Positions 1 to 7,767 of a stretch of 64,000 nucleotides of DNA are shown in pieces. The stretch comes from Nitrobacteraceae bacterium AZCC 2146. GTDB lineage: Bacteria > Pseudomonadota > Alphaproteobacteria > Rhizobiales > Xanthobacteraceae. Location: positions 6,994,001-7,058,000 of the forward strand of contig JBAGRP010000001.1 of assembly GCA_036924855.1 (NCBI GenBank). The letters run 5' to 3'. The notes beneath the pieces were generated by a model. The model searched no databases, was not told where the DNA came from, and saw only the letters and a program-made list of their open reading frames with translations. Made by a program: the position numbers and the translations under genes. How positions within the stretch are numbered: the first letter of the stretch is position 1; each line of letters opens with the position of its first letter.

Positions 1-161
1 TGCGGCGCTTTCTGATGAATATCAAAGGCCTCAGCGAGGACGAGGCGATCGCGCTGATGTCCGCGGCGGTGGATTTTGGCGTCACGCAGGTGGTGGATGG
101 CAACTGGGGCGTCCACGCCATTCTCAGCAAGCGCCTGTTCGATGACGCCTCACCATTGTAA
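1..161 (+). CDS. C-terminal end of an acetamidase/formamidase-family protein (partial)
   Basis: The window opens inside a gene. The frame starting at base 3 runs 52 codons to TAA at 159-161. The visible tail contains LSEDEAIALMS followed by DFGVTQVVDGNWGVHAIL, which resembles the C-terminal end of the FmdA/AmdA formamidase/acetamidase family, where a VTQ...GVHA pattern precedes a short basic tail. Such enzymes hydrolyse short amides to ammonia and an acid. The next gene (RidA) begins 18 bases later on the same strand, so the two are probably co-transcribed. Only about 50 residues are visible, so the assignment rests on one motif and is moderate. Confidence 0.55.
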   Translation, partial: RRFLMNIKGLSEDEAIALMSAAVDFGVTQVVDGNWGVHAILSKRLFDDASPL

Positions 162-179
162 CTGCCAGGGAATCTTCCA

Positions 180-575
180 TTGAAATTTCACATGATTGAA
201 GGCGGCCCGACGCCGGTCGCGCCGTTCAGCCACGCCGTCGAGACCGATGGCTTTGTTTTTGTCACCGGTCAGATGCCGGATACGCCGGCGGCGCCCGGTC
301 AGTTGCCAGATACGATTGAAGAACAGACGCGAGCAGTGATGGCCAATCTAGGTCTGGTGCTGGCCGGCCTCGGTCTCGGCTACGAACATATTGTGATGAC
401 GCGGATCTATCTCACCCGCTTCAAGCAGGATTATGCCGCCATGAACGAAACCTATCGTAGCTATTTTGCCGAAGGCCGGCTGCCCGCCCGCACCTGTGTC
501 GGCGTCACCGGCCTGGCCTATGATGCGCTGATCGAAATCGACCTGGTATGCCGGCGTCCACTACCGGATGAATGA
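180..575 (+). CDS. RidA/YjgF/YER057c-family enamine/imine deaminase
   Basis: 131 residues, the normal length for the family. The N-terminal half has VAPFSHAV and FVFVTGQMP, and the active-site Arg and Glu fall at R104 (in LPARTCVGV) and E119 (in LIEIDLV), matching the usual RidA positions near 105 and 120. Members hydrolyse reactive enamines/imines to ketoacids and ammonia; some act in catabolic routes (2-aminomuconate deaminase, RutC). The TTG at 180 is preferred because AGGGAA lies about 8 bases upstream; the ATG at 192 is the alternative. Its place next to an amidase-like gene and a ring-catabolism region suggests a catabolic rather than housekeeping role, which is inference. Confidence 0.85.
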   Translation: MKFHMIEGGPTPVAPFSHAVETDGFVFVTGQMPDTPAAPGQLPDTIEEQTRAVMANLGLVLAGLGLGYEHIVMTRIYLTRFKQDYAAMNETYRSYFAEGRLPARTCVGVTGLAYDALIEIDLVCRRPLPDE

Positions 576-811
576 CTGTCGTTTAAATGCCTGCTATCGG
601 GCATGGCGATGCATATAAGCTCGGCCGAATGAGCCGCAATTGGGATAGCTCATCCAGTTGCCGTGCTGACTGCACCGCATGAGCGCGCTTTATGCGCATT
701 TCGCTGATTGCGAGCGGCGATTTCGCGCGGTGGTGAGCGCTCGTTTCGTTTGATCCTGGGAGGAATCCGCTCCGAACAGTCGCCGGATGGCTTCAACGTT
801 TGCACGAGACC

Positions 812-1083
812 GAAGATCCCGCGTGGGACCGTGTCATCGACATCAGCCTGAACGGCACCTTCCGCTGCACGCGCGCGATCCTTCCGCTGATGCTGGCCGG
901 CGGCCGCGGGTTTCGGCCGAGACGGTGAAGGCGTTTGAGCAGACCATCGCCAGCCTGACGCCGATGGGGCGCAAGGGCACGCCGAAGGAGCTGCGCGGAC
1001 TGGTGGTGCTGCTAGCCAGCGACGCATCGTCCTTCATCACCGGGCAGGTGTTCACGCAGGACGGCGGCTGGACCAGCACGTGA
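812..1083 (+). pseudogene. Remnant of a short-chain dehydrogenase with an internal deletion
   Basis: Two pieces of one SDR are present in different frames. Bases 812 to about 900 encode EDPAWDRVIDISLNGTF and a following RAILPLMLAGG, the usual middle of an SDR. After a frame change near 900-915 the sequence resumes as VSAETVKAFEQ and ends in ITGQVFTQDGGWTST, a standard SDR C-terminus. The catalytic Ser and YxxxK segment that should lie between them is missing, as are the Rossmann N-terminus and a credible start. The gene cannot be functional. It lies tail-to-tail with an intact SDR gene. Confidence 0.7.
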
Positions 1084-1090
1084 CGGGTCG

Positions 1091-1825
1091 TCAGTGTGAC
1101 GGCCGCGACCTGTCCCACGTCTGCTGCATGGCGGCTTCGAACGGCCCGTAATCTCCCAGCAGTTCGGCGCGCAACGCCTGCGCGCGTTCGTCGGCCAAAA
1201 TTTCCTCGTCGCCGCGTTCGATGCCTGCGAGAATTCTGCGCGCAATGTCGTCGGGGCTTGTCTTGGCCAGCGTCAGCGCCGCGGTCATGTCGGTGTCGAT
1301 GTAGCCGGCGTGCACGCCGATCACCCGCGTGCCCTGCGACCGCAGCTCGAACCGCGCCGCCTTGGTCAGCGACCACTCCGCGGACTTCGACGCGCAATAG
1401 GATCCCTGCATAGGCGCGTTGAACCAACTCACCACCGAGAGAACATTCACCAGTGCGCCGCCGCCGTTGCGCTTCAGCACCGGCGCGAAGGCGCGGCACA
1501 TGGCCATCGTGCCGAAATAATTGGTTTCCATTTCGGCGCGGGCATTGTCCGTGGACAGCGCGGCCAGCAGCGGCGTGAATTTTGCGATGCCGGCATTGTT
1601 GATCAGCAGGTCGACGTCGTGGCACTGCGCCGCCGCCGCCGTCACCTGCTCGGGGTTGGTGATGTCGAGCAGGACCGGATATTCAACGCCCGCGCCGAGC
1701 TCCGCGGGCTGGCGCGCGGCGGCGTAGATCTTTTTGCAGCCGGCCTCGCGCAGCAGCCGCACGAGGGACAGGCCGAGGCCGCGATTGGCGCCGGTGACCA
1801 GCGCCGTCGATTCACTGATGTTCAT
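1091..1825 (-). CDS. SDR-family NAD(P)-dependent oxidoreductase
   Basis: 244 residues from the ATG at 1825, which has AGGGAC about 7 bases upstream; an open frame extends further upstream but has no SDR content and would run through the neighbouring isochorismatase gene. Classical SDR motifs are present: cofactor loop TGANRGLG at 11-18, NNAG at 76-79, a catalytic Ser near 130-133, and YCASK with Y143 and K147. The protein should reduce or oxidise a carbonyl/alcohol with NAD(P); the substrate is unknown. It is divergent from the isochorismatase operon, and a TGAC-N6-GTCA element lies in the shared promoter region, so it is probably co-regulated with the degradation genes. Confidence 0.85.
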   Translation of the reverse strand: MNISESTALVTGANRGLGLSLVRLLREAGCKKIYAAARQPAELGAGVEYPVLLDITNPEQVTAAAAQCHDVDLLINNAGIAKFTPLLAALSTDNARAEMETNYFGTMAMCRAFAPVLKRNGGGALVNVLSVVSWFNAPMQGSYCASKSAEWSLTKAARFELRSQGTRVIGVHAGYIDTDMTAALTLAKTSPDDIARRILAGIERGDEEILADERAQALRAELLGDYGPFEAAMQQTWDRSRPSH

Positions 1826-1938
1826 GCGTCGTCCCTTGCTGCCGGGCTGATCCGGTCGTTCGCGATCCGCAAGGATACCGCATCGGGCGATCGCGCACAG
1901 CGCCGAATAAGCGGCATGTGCCGCGATCAGAAGCGTCT

Positions 1939-1952
1939 TGACTAACTGGTCA
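1939..1952. promoter_or_regulatory. TetR-type operator candidate a
   Basis: TGAC, a 6-base spacer, then GTCA, in the divergent gap between the SDR gene and the isochorismatase gene. It has the same AC-N6-GT architecture as six other elements in this window located upstream of catabolic or transport genes. Because it is the shortest palindrome of the set, support comes mainly from its position and from the shared geometry. Confidence 0.45.
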
Positions 1953-2011
1953 GTCTTTCGGAAGATTTGCCCGACCCGTGCCGGGTCGCGATCCGCCGCC
2001 GGAGAAGCCCG

Positions 2012-2665
2012 TTGTCCGCCGATACCGCCGAACTCCTGCTGGAGCTGGATCAGAAACTCGATCCCCGCCATTGCGCGCTGGTAGTGATCGATGTGCAGAA
2101 CGACTTTGCGGCCGATGGCGGTTTCTTCGACAGCGTGGGCGCCGACCTCAAGCCGATCCAGAACGAGCGGGTGCCGGCGCTGCTCCGGCTGATCGCCGAC
2201 GCGCGCAAGGCCGGCGTGCTGGTGATCTTCGTCCAGGCCATCTACGACCCGCACGATCTGTCGGAGCCGATGCGCGAACGCAATGCCCGGTTGGGCATGG
2301 AAAGGCCGCGCTGCCTGACCGGCAGCTGGGGTGCCGACTTCTTTCAGGTCAGGCCTAAGGCCGGCGAGCCCATCGTGATCAAGCACCGCTACAGCGCGAT
2401 GGTGAATACGACGCTCAAATCCATTCTAGAGCAGCACGGGATTCGCAGTCTGCTGCTGACGGGCATCGCCACCGACACCTGCGTCGAGTCGCTCGGCCGT
2501 GACGCCTATTTCATCGATTACTATGTGACCGTCGCGGCGGACTGCTGCGGCGCCGCCAGCGAGCAGGACCATCTCGGCGCGCTGAAGCGGTTCACCCGGG
2601 ACTACGGGCAGGTGGTCGTGTCCGCCGAGGTGATCGACATCTGGAACGCGAACGCCGCCGCATGA
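2012..2665 (+). CDS. Isochorismatase-family cysteine amidohydrolase
   Basis: 217 residues from a TTG at 2012 preceded by GGAG 7 bases upstream; a TTG at 1967 would add an unlikely Arg-rich leader. The catalytic triad is visible: D27 in VVIDVQNDF, K124 in IVIKHRYS and C157 in GIATDTCVES. Relatives include ureidoacrylate amidohydrolase RutB, N-carbamoylsarcosine amidase and maleamate amidohydrolase NicF, so it probably releases ammonia or carbamate from an acyclic amide. It overlaps the next gene by 4 bases (ATGA), indicating translational coupling. The exact substrate cannot be assigned. Confidence 0.85.
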   Translation: MSADTAELLLELDQKLDPRHCALVVIDVQNDFAADGGFFDSVGADLKPIQNERVPALLRLIADARKAGVLVIFVQAIYDPHDLSEPMRERNARLGMERPRCLTGSWGADFFQVRPKAGEPIVIKHRYSAMVNTTLKSILEQHGIRSLLLTGIATDTCVESLGRDAYFIDYYVTVAADCCGAASEQDHLGALKRFTRDYGQVVVSAEVIDIWNANAAA

Positions 2666-3711
2666 CCCTGTATCGCCACGTGCTGGCTCCCGCTTTGTTC
2701 GCGCTCTCGGCGGACCGCAGCCACAGCCTCGCCCACGCTGCGCTGCGCCGGGCGCCGCCATGGCGGGCGCTTTCGGCGATCGCGAACCTCAAGGTCGCCG
2801 ATCCCAGCCTGACCACGCATTTCGCCGGTGTCGAGATGCCCGGCCCGGTGGGCCTTGCCGCCGGCTTCGACAAGAACGGCGACCTGCTGGCGGCGCTGTC
2901 GTGTCTCGGCTTCGGATTCATCTGCGTGGGCTCCATCATGCCCGAGCCGCACTTTGGCAATCCGTTTCCACGGCTGGTGCGCTACCGGGCAAAAGAATCC
3001 ATCGCCGACTCCATGGGCGTGCCGAGCAAGGGCAGGGCCTACGCCGTGGAGCGGTTGAAGCAGCACACCAGGCGGCCGGTGCCGGTGTTCGCCAATGTCG
3101 GCGGCTTCTCGTCGGAGACCATTGCCGCGGGCGTGCTCGAGGTGATGCCCCATGTGGATGCCGTCGAGATCAGCCTGATGTGTCCCAACGTGCTGAAGCC
3201 CGGCGAGGTGTTCGACGAGATCGGCATGCTGCGCGCCATCCTGGATCGCATCGCGGGACGCACGGCTTCGATTGTGGTGCGGGTGCCCAACGACACCACG
3301 CAGTTGCATGACCGGTTTGCCGAACTGGTCGAACTTTGCGTCGAAGCCAAGGTCGGCGGCTTGAAGGTCGGCGGCGGGCGCCGCTTTGCCGAGCCGGCGC
3401 TCGGCGCCGGCATGGGAACGCTGCACGGCCGCGCCATTTTCGATGCGGCGCTGGAGAATGTTGAGCGCGCCGCGGGCTTTGCGCGCGGACGGATTCCGAT
3501 CAAGGGCAATGGCGGCATCAGCAGCGCCGCCGACGTGCTGGCGATGCGCCATGCCGGGGCCACCTGCGTCGACCTGTATTCGGCGTTCGTCTATCAGGGC
3601 TGGACGGTCGCGCGGGATATCAACCGCGACCTTGTCGCAGCATTCGCGCGCGACGCCGGCGAGGCGACGCTCGTTCCGAAGGTAGGCATCGCCGGGGCAC
3701 GGCGGACTTGA
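2662..3711 (+). CDS. Dihydroorotate-dehydrogenase-like FMN oxidoreductase
   Basis: 349 residues, about the length of class 2 PyrD. The N-terminal region resembles membrane-associated class 2 enzymes, with VGLAAGFDKNGD at about 63-74 and GSIMPEP at 90-96. The C-terminal FMN-phosphate loop is seen as GNGGISSAADVL. The catalytic loop reads SLMCPN (C174): class 2 enzymes have Ser here (SSPN), whereas class 1 enzymes use Cys (SCPN). It is translationally coupled to an amidohydrolase and followed by a decarboxylase, so a catabolic dihydro-ring reductase or oxidase is more likely than pyrimidine synthesis. That role is inference. Confidence 0.75.
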   Translation: MTLYRHVLAPALFALSADRSHSLAHAALRRAPPWRALSAIANLKVADPSLTTHFAGVEMPGPVGLAAGFDKNGDLLAALSCLGFGFICVGSIMPEPHFGNPFPRLVRYRAKESIADSMGVPSKGRAYAVERLKQHTRRPVPVFANVGGFSSETIAAGVLEVMPHVDAVEISLMCPNVLKPGEVFDEIGMLRAILDRIAGRTASIVVRVPNDTTQLHDRFAELVELCVEAKVGGLKVGGGRRFAEPALGAGMGTLHGRAIFDAALENVERAAGFARGRIPIKGNGGISSAADVLAMRHAGATCVDLYSAFVYQGWTVARDINRDLVAAFARDAGEATLVPKVGIAGARRT

Positions 3712-3775
3712 TCGCCGTCATCATCTCTTTCAATTCGCGGCGTCCCTCCGGACGTTGACGCAGTCAGGAGCCAAA

Positions 3776-4723
3776 ATGATCATCGCGCTGGAAGAACATT
3801 ATTTCGATCCGGACTGGAACAACGCGCTCGATACCGCGCATCATGCGGTGCGCACGCCCTCGCCGCTGGTGACACGGATGGAAGACCTCGGCGCCCAGCG
3901 CATCCGCGAGATGGATGAAGCGGGCATCGATCTCCAGGTGCTGTCCCATGGGCCTCCGGGCTCGCAGGGCGTGCGCGAGGATGTCGCGGTGGCGTGGACG
4001 AAGGCCGCGAACGATCGCCTCTACGCGGCCGTGCAGAACCACCCGAAGCGGTTCGCCGGCTTCGCATCGCTGCCGACGTCGCATCCGCTAGCGGCCGCGG
4101 ACGAGCTGGAGCGCGCGGTGACAAAGCTCGGCTTCAAGGGCGGCATGCTGCACAGCCTGACCGAGGGCCCGGTCCTCGACGACAAGCGCTACTGGCCGAT
4201 CTTCGAGCGCGCCGCCGCGCTCGACGTGCCGCTGTACATTCATCCCGCGGATCCCAACCCGGCGGTGATCAAGGCCTACTACGGCGACTACGCCAAGACC
4301 CATCCGATGTTCATCCGCGCCGCCTGGGGTTTTACCTTCGAGGCCGGCACGCAGGCGATGCGGCTGGTGCTGAGCGGGCTGTTCGAGGCTCACCCCGGCG
4401 TCAAGATCATCCTCGGCCATCTCGGCGAGACGATCCCCTATACGCTGGCGCGGATCGACGAGGCGCTGTCGCGCGACACGCCGATGAAGAATTTTCGCGA
4501 GATGTTCAGCTCGCATTTCTACGTGACGACCAGCGGCTTCTTTTCGGATCCGGCGCTGCAGTGCTGCATCACGGAGATGGGCATCGACCGTATCATGTTC
4601 TCGATTGACTGGCCCTACGCATCCAACACCGCCGGCGTGAACTGGATGAAGAAGTCGTGGCTGAACGAGACCGACAAGGAGAAGATCCTCTCCGGCAACG
4701 CCAAACGGCTGCTGCGGATCTGA
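3776..4723 (+). CDS. Amidohydrolase-2 family decarboxylase (gamma-resorcylate decarboxylase-like)
   Basis: 315 residues from the ATG at 3776, which has AGGAG 6 bases upstream. The metal-binding residues of the ACMSD/gamma-resorcylate decarboxylase family are in place: an ExH pair E6 and H8 in ALEEHY, H156 in YIHPADP, H215 in ILGHLGE and D278 in SIDWPY. The ExH rather than HxH start points to the resorcylate/dihydroxybenzoate branch. Such enzymes remove CO2 from hydroxylated aromatic or related acids without cofactor oxidation. It is the third gene of the isochorismatase operon and converges on the aspartate-dehydrogenase-like gene over a strong hairpin. Confidence 0.85.
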   Translation: MIIALEEHYFDPDWNNALDTAHHAVRTPSPLVTRMEDLGAQRIREMDEAGIDLQVLSHGPPGSQGVREDVAVAWTKAANDRLYAAVQNHPKRFAGFASLPTSHPLAAADELERAVTKLGFKGGMLHSLTEGPVLDDKRYWPIFERAAALDVPLYIHPADPNPAVIKAYYGDYAKTHPMFIRAAWGFTFEAGTQAMRLVLSGLFEAHPGVKIILGHLGETIPYTLARIDEALSRDTPMKNFREMFSSHFYVTTSGFFSDPALQCCITEMGIDRIMFSIDWPYASNTAGVNWMKKSWLNETDKEKILSGNAKRLLRI

Positions 4724-4729
4724 GACCAT

Positions 4730-4756
4730 CGCGCGCGCCGCTCGCCGGCGCGCGCG
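4730..4756. terminator. GC-rich hairpin between convergent genes
   Basis: An 11-base perfect stem (4730-4740 with 4746-4756) and 5-base loop occupies the whole gap between two convergent genes. It could end transcription in both directions, although no clear U-tract follows. Confidence 0.55.
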
Positions 4757-5443
4757 TCACAGCACGATGGACGACTGCCGGTTCTGGATACAGCGCAGCA
4801 CGCTCATCGCCGTGAGGCTCGAACTCTTCGGGTTGCCCGGCAGCGGGCGTCCGGCAATGGTCATGGAGAAGCTGCCGAACGCCCCGCGCGCTTCCAGCAC
4901 GTGGACGTTCTGCGTCAGCGTCGGATCGGCGATGATCCGCACCTCCGTCTTCTCGAAGCCGATTCCGGCCAGCGCGATGGTCGCCGCGACATTGGCGTTC
5001 TTCGGAAACTGCAGCGCGGCGTGGCGGGCGTTGCCCTCGAACACGATGCTTTCGCGGTCCAGCGGCAGCGCATCGGACAGGCTCGCCGGCGGTTTTCGCG
5101 AGGAGTAGCGCACGGAGTCGAGGCCGCCGAGACGCGCGGCGGCCAGCGCATCGATGCCCGCCACGGCGCCGGCCGGCAGCAGGATTTTTGCGCGCGTCGC
5201 GGCCTGCTGCAGGGACTGCCACAGCGTTTCGTCGGCCAGCGCGCCGATCGAGGCGATGACGAGATCGCTGCCCTGCTGAAGCGCCGCTGCGCCATACTGC
5301 GCCAGCGCGGCGTGGCCGGCGACTTCCACCACGATGTCCACCATCGGCAGCGCATCGCCGCGGCGAACGATCAGCGGCTTCGGATCGAGTCTCTCCTCGA
5401 TCCACGATCCGATGGCGCCGGGGCCGATCAAGGCGATCTTCAT
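4757..5443 (-). CDS. Aspartate-dehydrogenase-like oxidoreductase
   Basis: 228 residues, somewhat shorter than typical L-aspartate dehydrogenases (about 250-270). The N-terminus carries the nucleotide loop GPGAIGSW (7-14), then IVVEVAGHAAL, a central GAVAGIDAL, and the family's NANVAATIALAG and GNPKSSSLTAMSVLR segments. Known members oxidise L-aspartate to iminoaspartate or aminate oxaloacetate; relatives occur in catabolic clusters. It lies 20 bases downstream of the alpha/beta hydrolase gene in the same direction and should be transcribed from the operator-bearing promoter region near 6,400-6,700. Confidence 0.75.
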   Translation of the reverse strand: MKIALIGPGAIGSWIEERLDPKPLIVRRGDALPMVDIVVEVAGHAALAQYGAAALQQGSDLVIASIGALADETLWQSLQQAATRAKILLPAGAVAGIDALAAARLGGLDSVRYSSRKPPASLSDALPLDRESIVFEGNARHAALQFPKNANVAATIALAGIGFEKTEVRIIADPTLTQNVHVLEARGAFGSFSMTIAGRPLPGNPKSSSLTAMSVLRCIQNRQSSIVL

Positions 5444-5463
5444 GAGCTGCTCTCCCCGATGCG

Positions 5464-6393
5464 TTAGCGCGGGTTGCGCACGAAATCGACGATCGCCTGG
5501 CCGAGCGCATCGTCCGATGTCCCGATCTGTCCGATCGACGAGGTGTGGTTATGGCCGGACAGCCACATGGACGGCGGCGCCTTGCGCTTGGCGTGGGCCA
5601 GCCGGTATACCAGCTCGGCGCAATAGACGTCGATCAGCGGGTTTTCGAATTCGGACCAGGCGACGAAGGTCGGGATGCTGTGCTTGTCGATATGGGCGAC
5701 CGGCGAGTAGTCGTCGAACTTCGATGCGTCCGGTCCGTAGTAGACCTCGACCTTTCCGGCGTTCGGATTCTCCGGCAGGTTGTCGATGCGGACGCGGCCA
5801 CTGACCACGATCATGCCGGCGAGCTTGGTGCCGTCCGCAGGGCGGAAGCGCGGATCGTAGGCGTAGCTGCCAGCATGGGCAGCGCCGGCCGAATGACCCA
5901 TCAGGAAGATGCGCGCGGGATCCCAGCCGTAGTCCGCGGCATGTTCATGCGCCCATGCCACCACGGCGGCGATATCCTCGGTGGCGGCCGGGAAGATGGC
6001 GTGGTTGGCGAGGCGGTAGCCGATGTTGATGCCGGCGATGCCGTGGCGCGCCAGGTAATACAGAACGTTGGAGTAGATCTGCTCGGAGCGGTTGCGGTGC
6101 CCGCTGACGAAGGCGCCACCATGGGCGAATAGCACCACCGGCGTCGTCGTCGTCATCGTCTCCGGCAGGAACACATCGAAGGCATGGCGCTCATGGTCGC
6201 CATAGGTGATGCCGGCGTGGGCGGTGACGCCGTCGCGCGGGCTCCGTTTCAGCACCTCGGAAAAGCGCTCGATCATCAGGTCGACGTTCTTCGCCACGCT
6301 GTCGCGCCAGCGCGGACCAACCTCCGCCATCAGCTGCCTGAGATCGGCGGGAATGTCGGGCAGGGGCGCCTTGCTGTGGGTGCGGTCGGTCAT
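5464..6393 (-). CDS. Alpha/beta hydrolase (HSL/carboxylesterase-like)
   Basis: 309 residues. It has an oxyanion-hole HGG at 91-93 (in LFAHGGAF), the nucleophile elbow GHSAG with S168, an acidic residue in the EFENPLID segment near 248-255, and a C-terminal His in SGHNHTSS (281 or 283). This layout is that of the hormone-sensitive-lipase/kynurenine-formamidase-like esterases, which cleave esters or N-formyl amides. It heads a two-gene minus-strand operon with the aspartate-dehydrogenase-like gene and is divergent from an ABC uptake operon. Confidence 0.8.
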   Translation of the reverse strand: MTDRTHSKAPLPDIPADLRQLMAEVGPRWRDSVAKNVDLMIERFSEVLKRSPRDGVTAHAGITYGDHERHAFDVFLPETMTTTTPVVLFAHGGAFVSGHRNRSEQIYSNVLYYLARHGIAGINIGYRLANHAIFPAATEDIAAVVAWAHEHAADYGWDPARIFLMGHSAGAAHAGSYAYDPRFRPADGTKLAGMIVVSGRVRIDNLPENPNAGKVEVYYGPDASKFDDYSPVAHIDKHSIPTFVAWSEFENPLIDVYCAELVYRLAHAKRKAPPSMWLSGHNHTSSIGQIGTSDDALGQAIVDFVRNPR

Positions 6394-6524
6394 TGGGAAC
6401 GATGCTTCATCGGTTGCGATGATCCTGTATCGGACAGCATGGCCGTCCGTGGCAACCCCCGGCCGCGCGATGCTGCCCGGCCGCTCGTGGTATGGTGCAT
6501 CGCCATGCGCTGGCCCGATCAGGG

Positions 6525-6554
6525 CACCGGGCTAACTAAATGGTTAGCCCGGTG
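6525..6554. promoter_or_regulatory. TetR-type operator candidate b: 12-bp perfect inverted repeat
   Basis: Arms of 12 bases (6525-6536 and 6543-6554, core CTAAC/GTTAG) flank a 6-base spacer TAAATG, in the gap between two divergent operons. No gene ends here, so a terminator role is unlikely. The 6-base spacer and AC...GT inner ends match the other operators in the window, and its core matches candidate g upstream of the fourth uptake system. Confidence 0.65.
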
Positions 6555-6650
6555 ACATCCATGACGCGGAAGGCGATTTTCGCAGCATCCCTTGCCCAAT
6601 ATTGTTCTCGGGCGCTGATAAAACAGGCTCCGCGCCGTGTGCAGGAAACA

Positions 6651-6694
6651 GACTAGTTAGTTAGCATTGACATTGAACGGGGTGCGGCAATAAT
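6651..6694 (+). promoter_or_regulatory. Putative sigma-70 promoter with overlapping CTAG/TTAG half-sites
   Basis: TTGACA at 6667-6672 is followed 16 bases later by AATAAT (6689-6694), a good sigma-70 match upstream of the first binding-protein gene. Immediately upstream, 6651-6665 reads GACTAGTTAGTTAGC, containing degenerate copies of the CTAAC/GTTAG operator half-site, so a regulator bound there would contact the -35 region. Confidence 0.5.
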
Positions 6695-6726
6695 CCGAAA
6701 ATTGTTCAGCCACCGGGAGCGGGAAT

Positions 6727-7767
6727 ATGTCCAAAGGTAATTTGACGCGCCGCGGTATCCTGCAGGCCGGCGCCTCGGTCGCCGCGTCATTGTCGCTTCC
6801 GGCCATCGTCAACGCACAGTCGCTCAAGTCGCTGCGGCCGGTGAGCTTCCAGGCCGACTGGATCTATGGCGGACCGAACGCCGGCTTCATCGTTGCCAAG
6901 GAAAAGGGCTATTTTGCCGACGCCGGCTTCGACGTCACCATCAACCAGGGCAAGGGCTCCGGCAACACCGCGCAGATCGTCGCGTCCAAGGCAGCGCAGT
7001 TCGGCTTCGCCGATGGCTTCGTCGCCGGCAACAGCGTGTCGAAGGGCATGAAGCTGAAGATGGTCGGCGGCATCTATCGCCGCAATCCCTGCGCCGCCAT
7101 GGTGCTGGAAGAGTCCGACATCAAGACGCCGAAGGATCTCGAGGGCAAGACCGTCGGCATCGCCACCGGCTCCGCCCAGTTCCAGCAGTGGCCCGCTTTC
7201 ATGAAGGGCGCAGGCCTGGATCCCGGCAAGGTGCGGGTGGTCAATGTGGACGGCGCCGGCGCCGGACCGGCGCTGATCTCCGGCCAGATCAACGCCGTCG
7301 GCGGTTTTGCCCAGGGCTACATCCCCGCCATCGAAATCCGCGGCAAGAAAAAGGTGCGCGCCTTCTGGTACGCCGACGAGGGCGTGACGGCGATGAGCAA
7401 CGGCATGATCGTGCATCAGGACCTACTCACGGAGACCGATCTGATCCGCGGCATGGTGCGCGCCAGCATCAAGGGTTTTCTTTACGGCCGCGCCCATCCC
7501 GACGAGCTGACGCAGATCGTGAAGAAATATTCCGAGACCACCGACATGGCGATCACCCTGCGCGAGGCGCAGCTGTCGTGGAACACATGGGTGACGCCGA
7601 CCACCGCCAACAAGCCGCTCGGCTGGATGGCGGCGGAAGACTGGGCGTCCACGGTGGCGGTGCTGAAGGCCTATGGCGGCGTCACCACGCCGCTCGAGGC
7701 GGCCGAACTGTTCACCAATGACTTCGTGCCCACCGAGGCCGAGTTCATTCCGCCGCAGAGCGCGTGA
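6727..7767 (+). CDS. ABC transporter substrate-binding protein 1 (NMT1/THI5-like, Tat signal)
   Basis: 346 residues. The N-terminus has twin arginines (LTRRGILQAG) followed by a hydrophobic stretch and cleavage region IVNAQS, a Tat-type signal. The mature part has the NMT1/THI5/SsuA pattern: YGGPNAGFIVAKEKGYFADAG at about 50-70, QIVASKAAQFGFAD, and TAMSNGMIVHQD. Members bind pyrimidines, aliphatic or aromatic sulfonates, nitrate or aromatic acids in the periplasm. It is followed by ATPase and permease genes with overlapping starts, forming a complete importer that opens an operon also containing an aldehyde dehydrogenase and a TetR gene. Confidence 0.85.
   Translation: MSKGNLTRRGILQAGASVAASLSLPAIVNAQSLKSLRPVSFQADWIYGGPNAGFIVAKEKGYFADAGFDVTINQGKGSGNTAQIVASKAAQFGFADGFVAGNSVSKGMKLKMVGGIYRRNPCAAMVLEESDIKTPKDLEGKTVGIATGSAQFQQWPAFMKGAGLDPGKVRVVNVDGAGAGPALISGQINAVGGFAQGYIPAIEIRGKKKVRAFWYADEGVTAMSNGMIVHQDLLTETDLIRGMVRASIKGFLYGRAHPDELTQIVKKYSETTDMAITLREAQLSWNTWVTPTTANKPLGWMAAEDWASTVAVLKAYGGVTTPLEAAELFTNDFVPTEAEFIPPQSA

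Noticed and set aside
1091..2386. Extended 431-codon version of the minus-strand SDR
   Set aside because: The first 187 residues have no SDR content, run across the isochorismatase gene and its promoter, and the internal ATG at 1825 has a good ribosome-binding site.
6525..6554. Rho-independent terminator interpretation of the 12-bp palindrome
   Set aside because: No gene ends next to it, no T-run follows on either strand, and both flanking genes point away from it.
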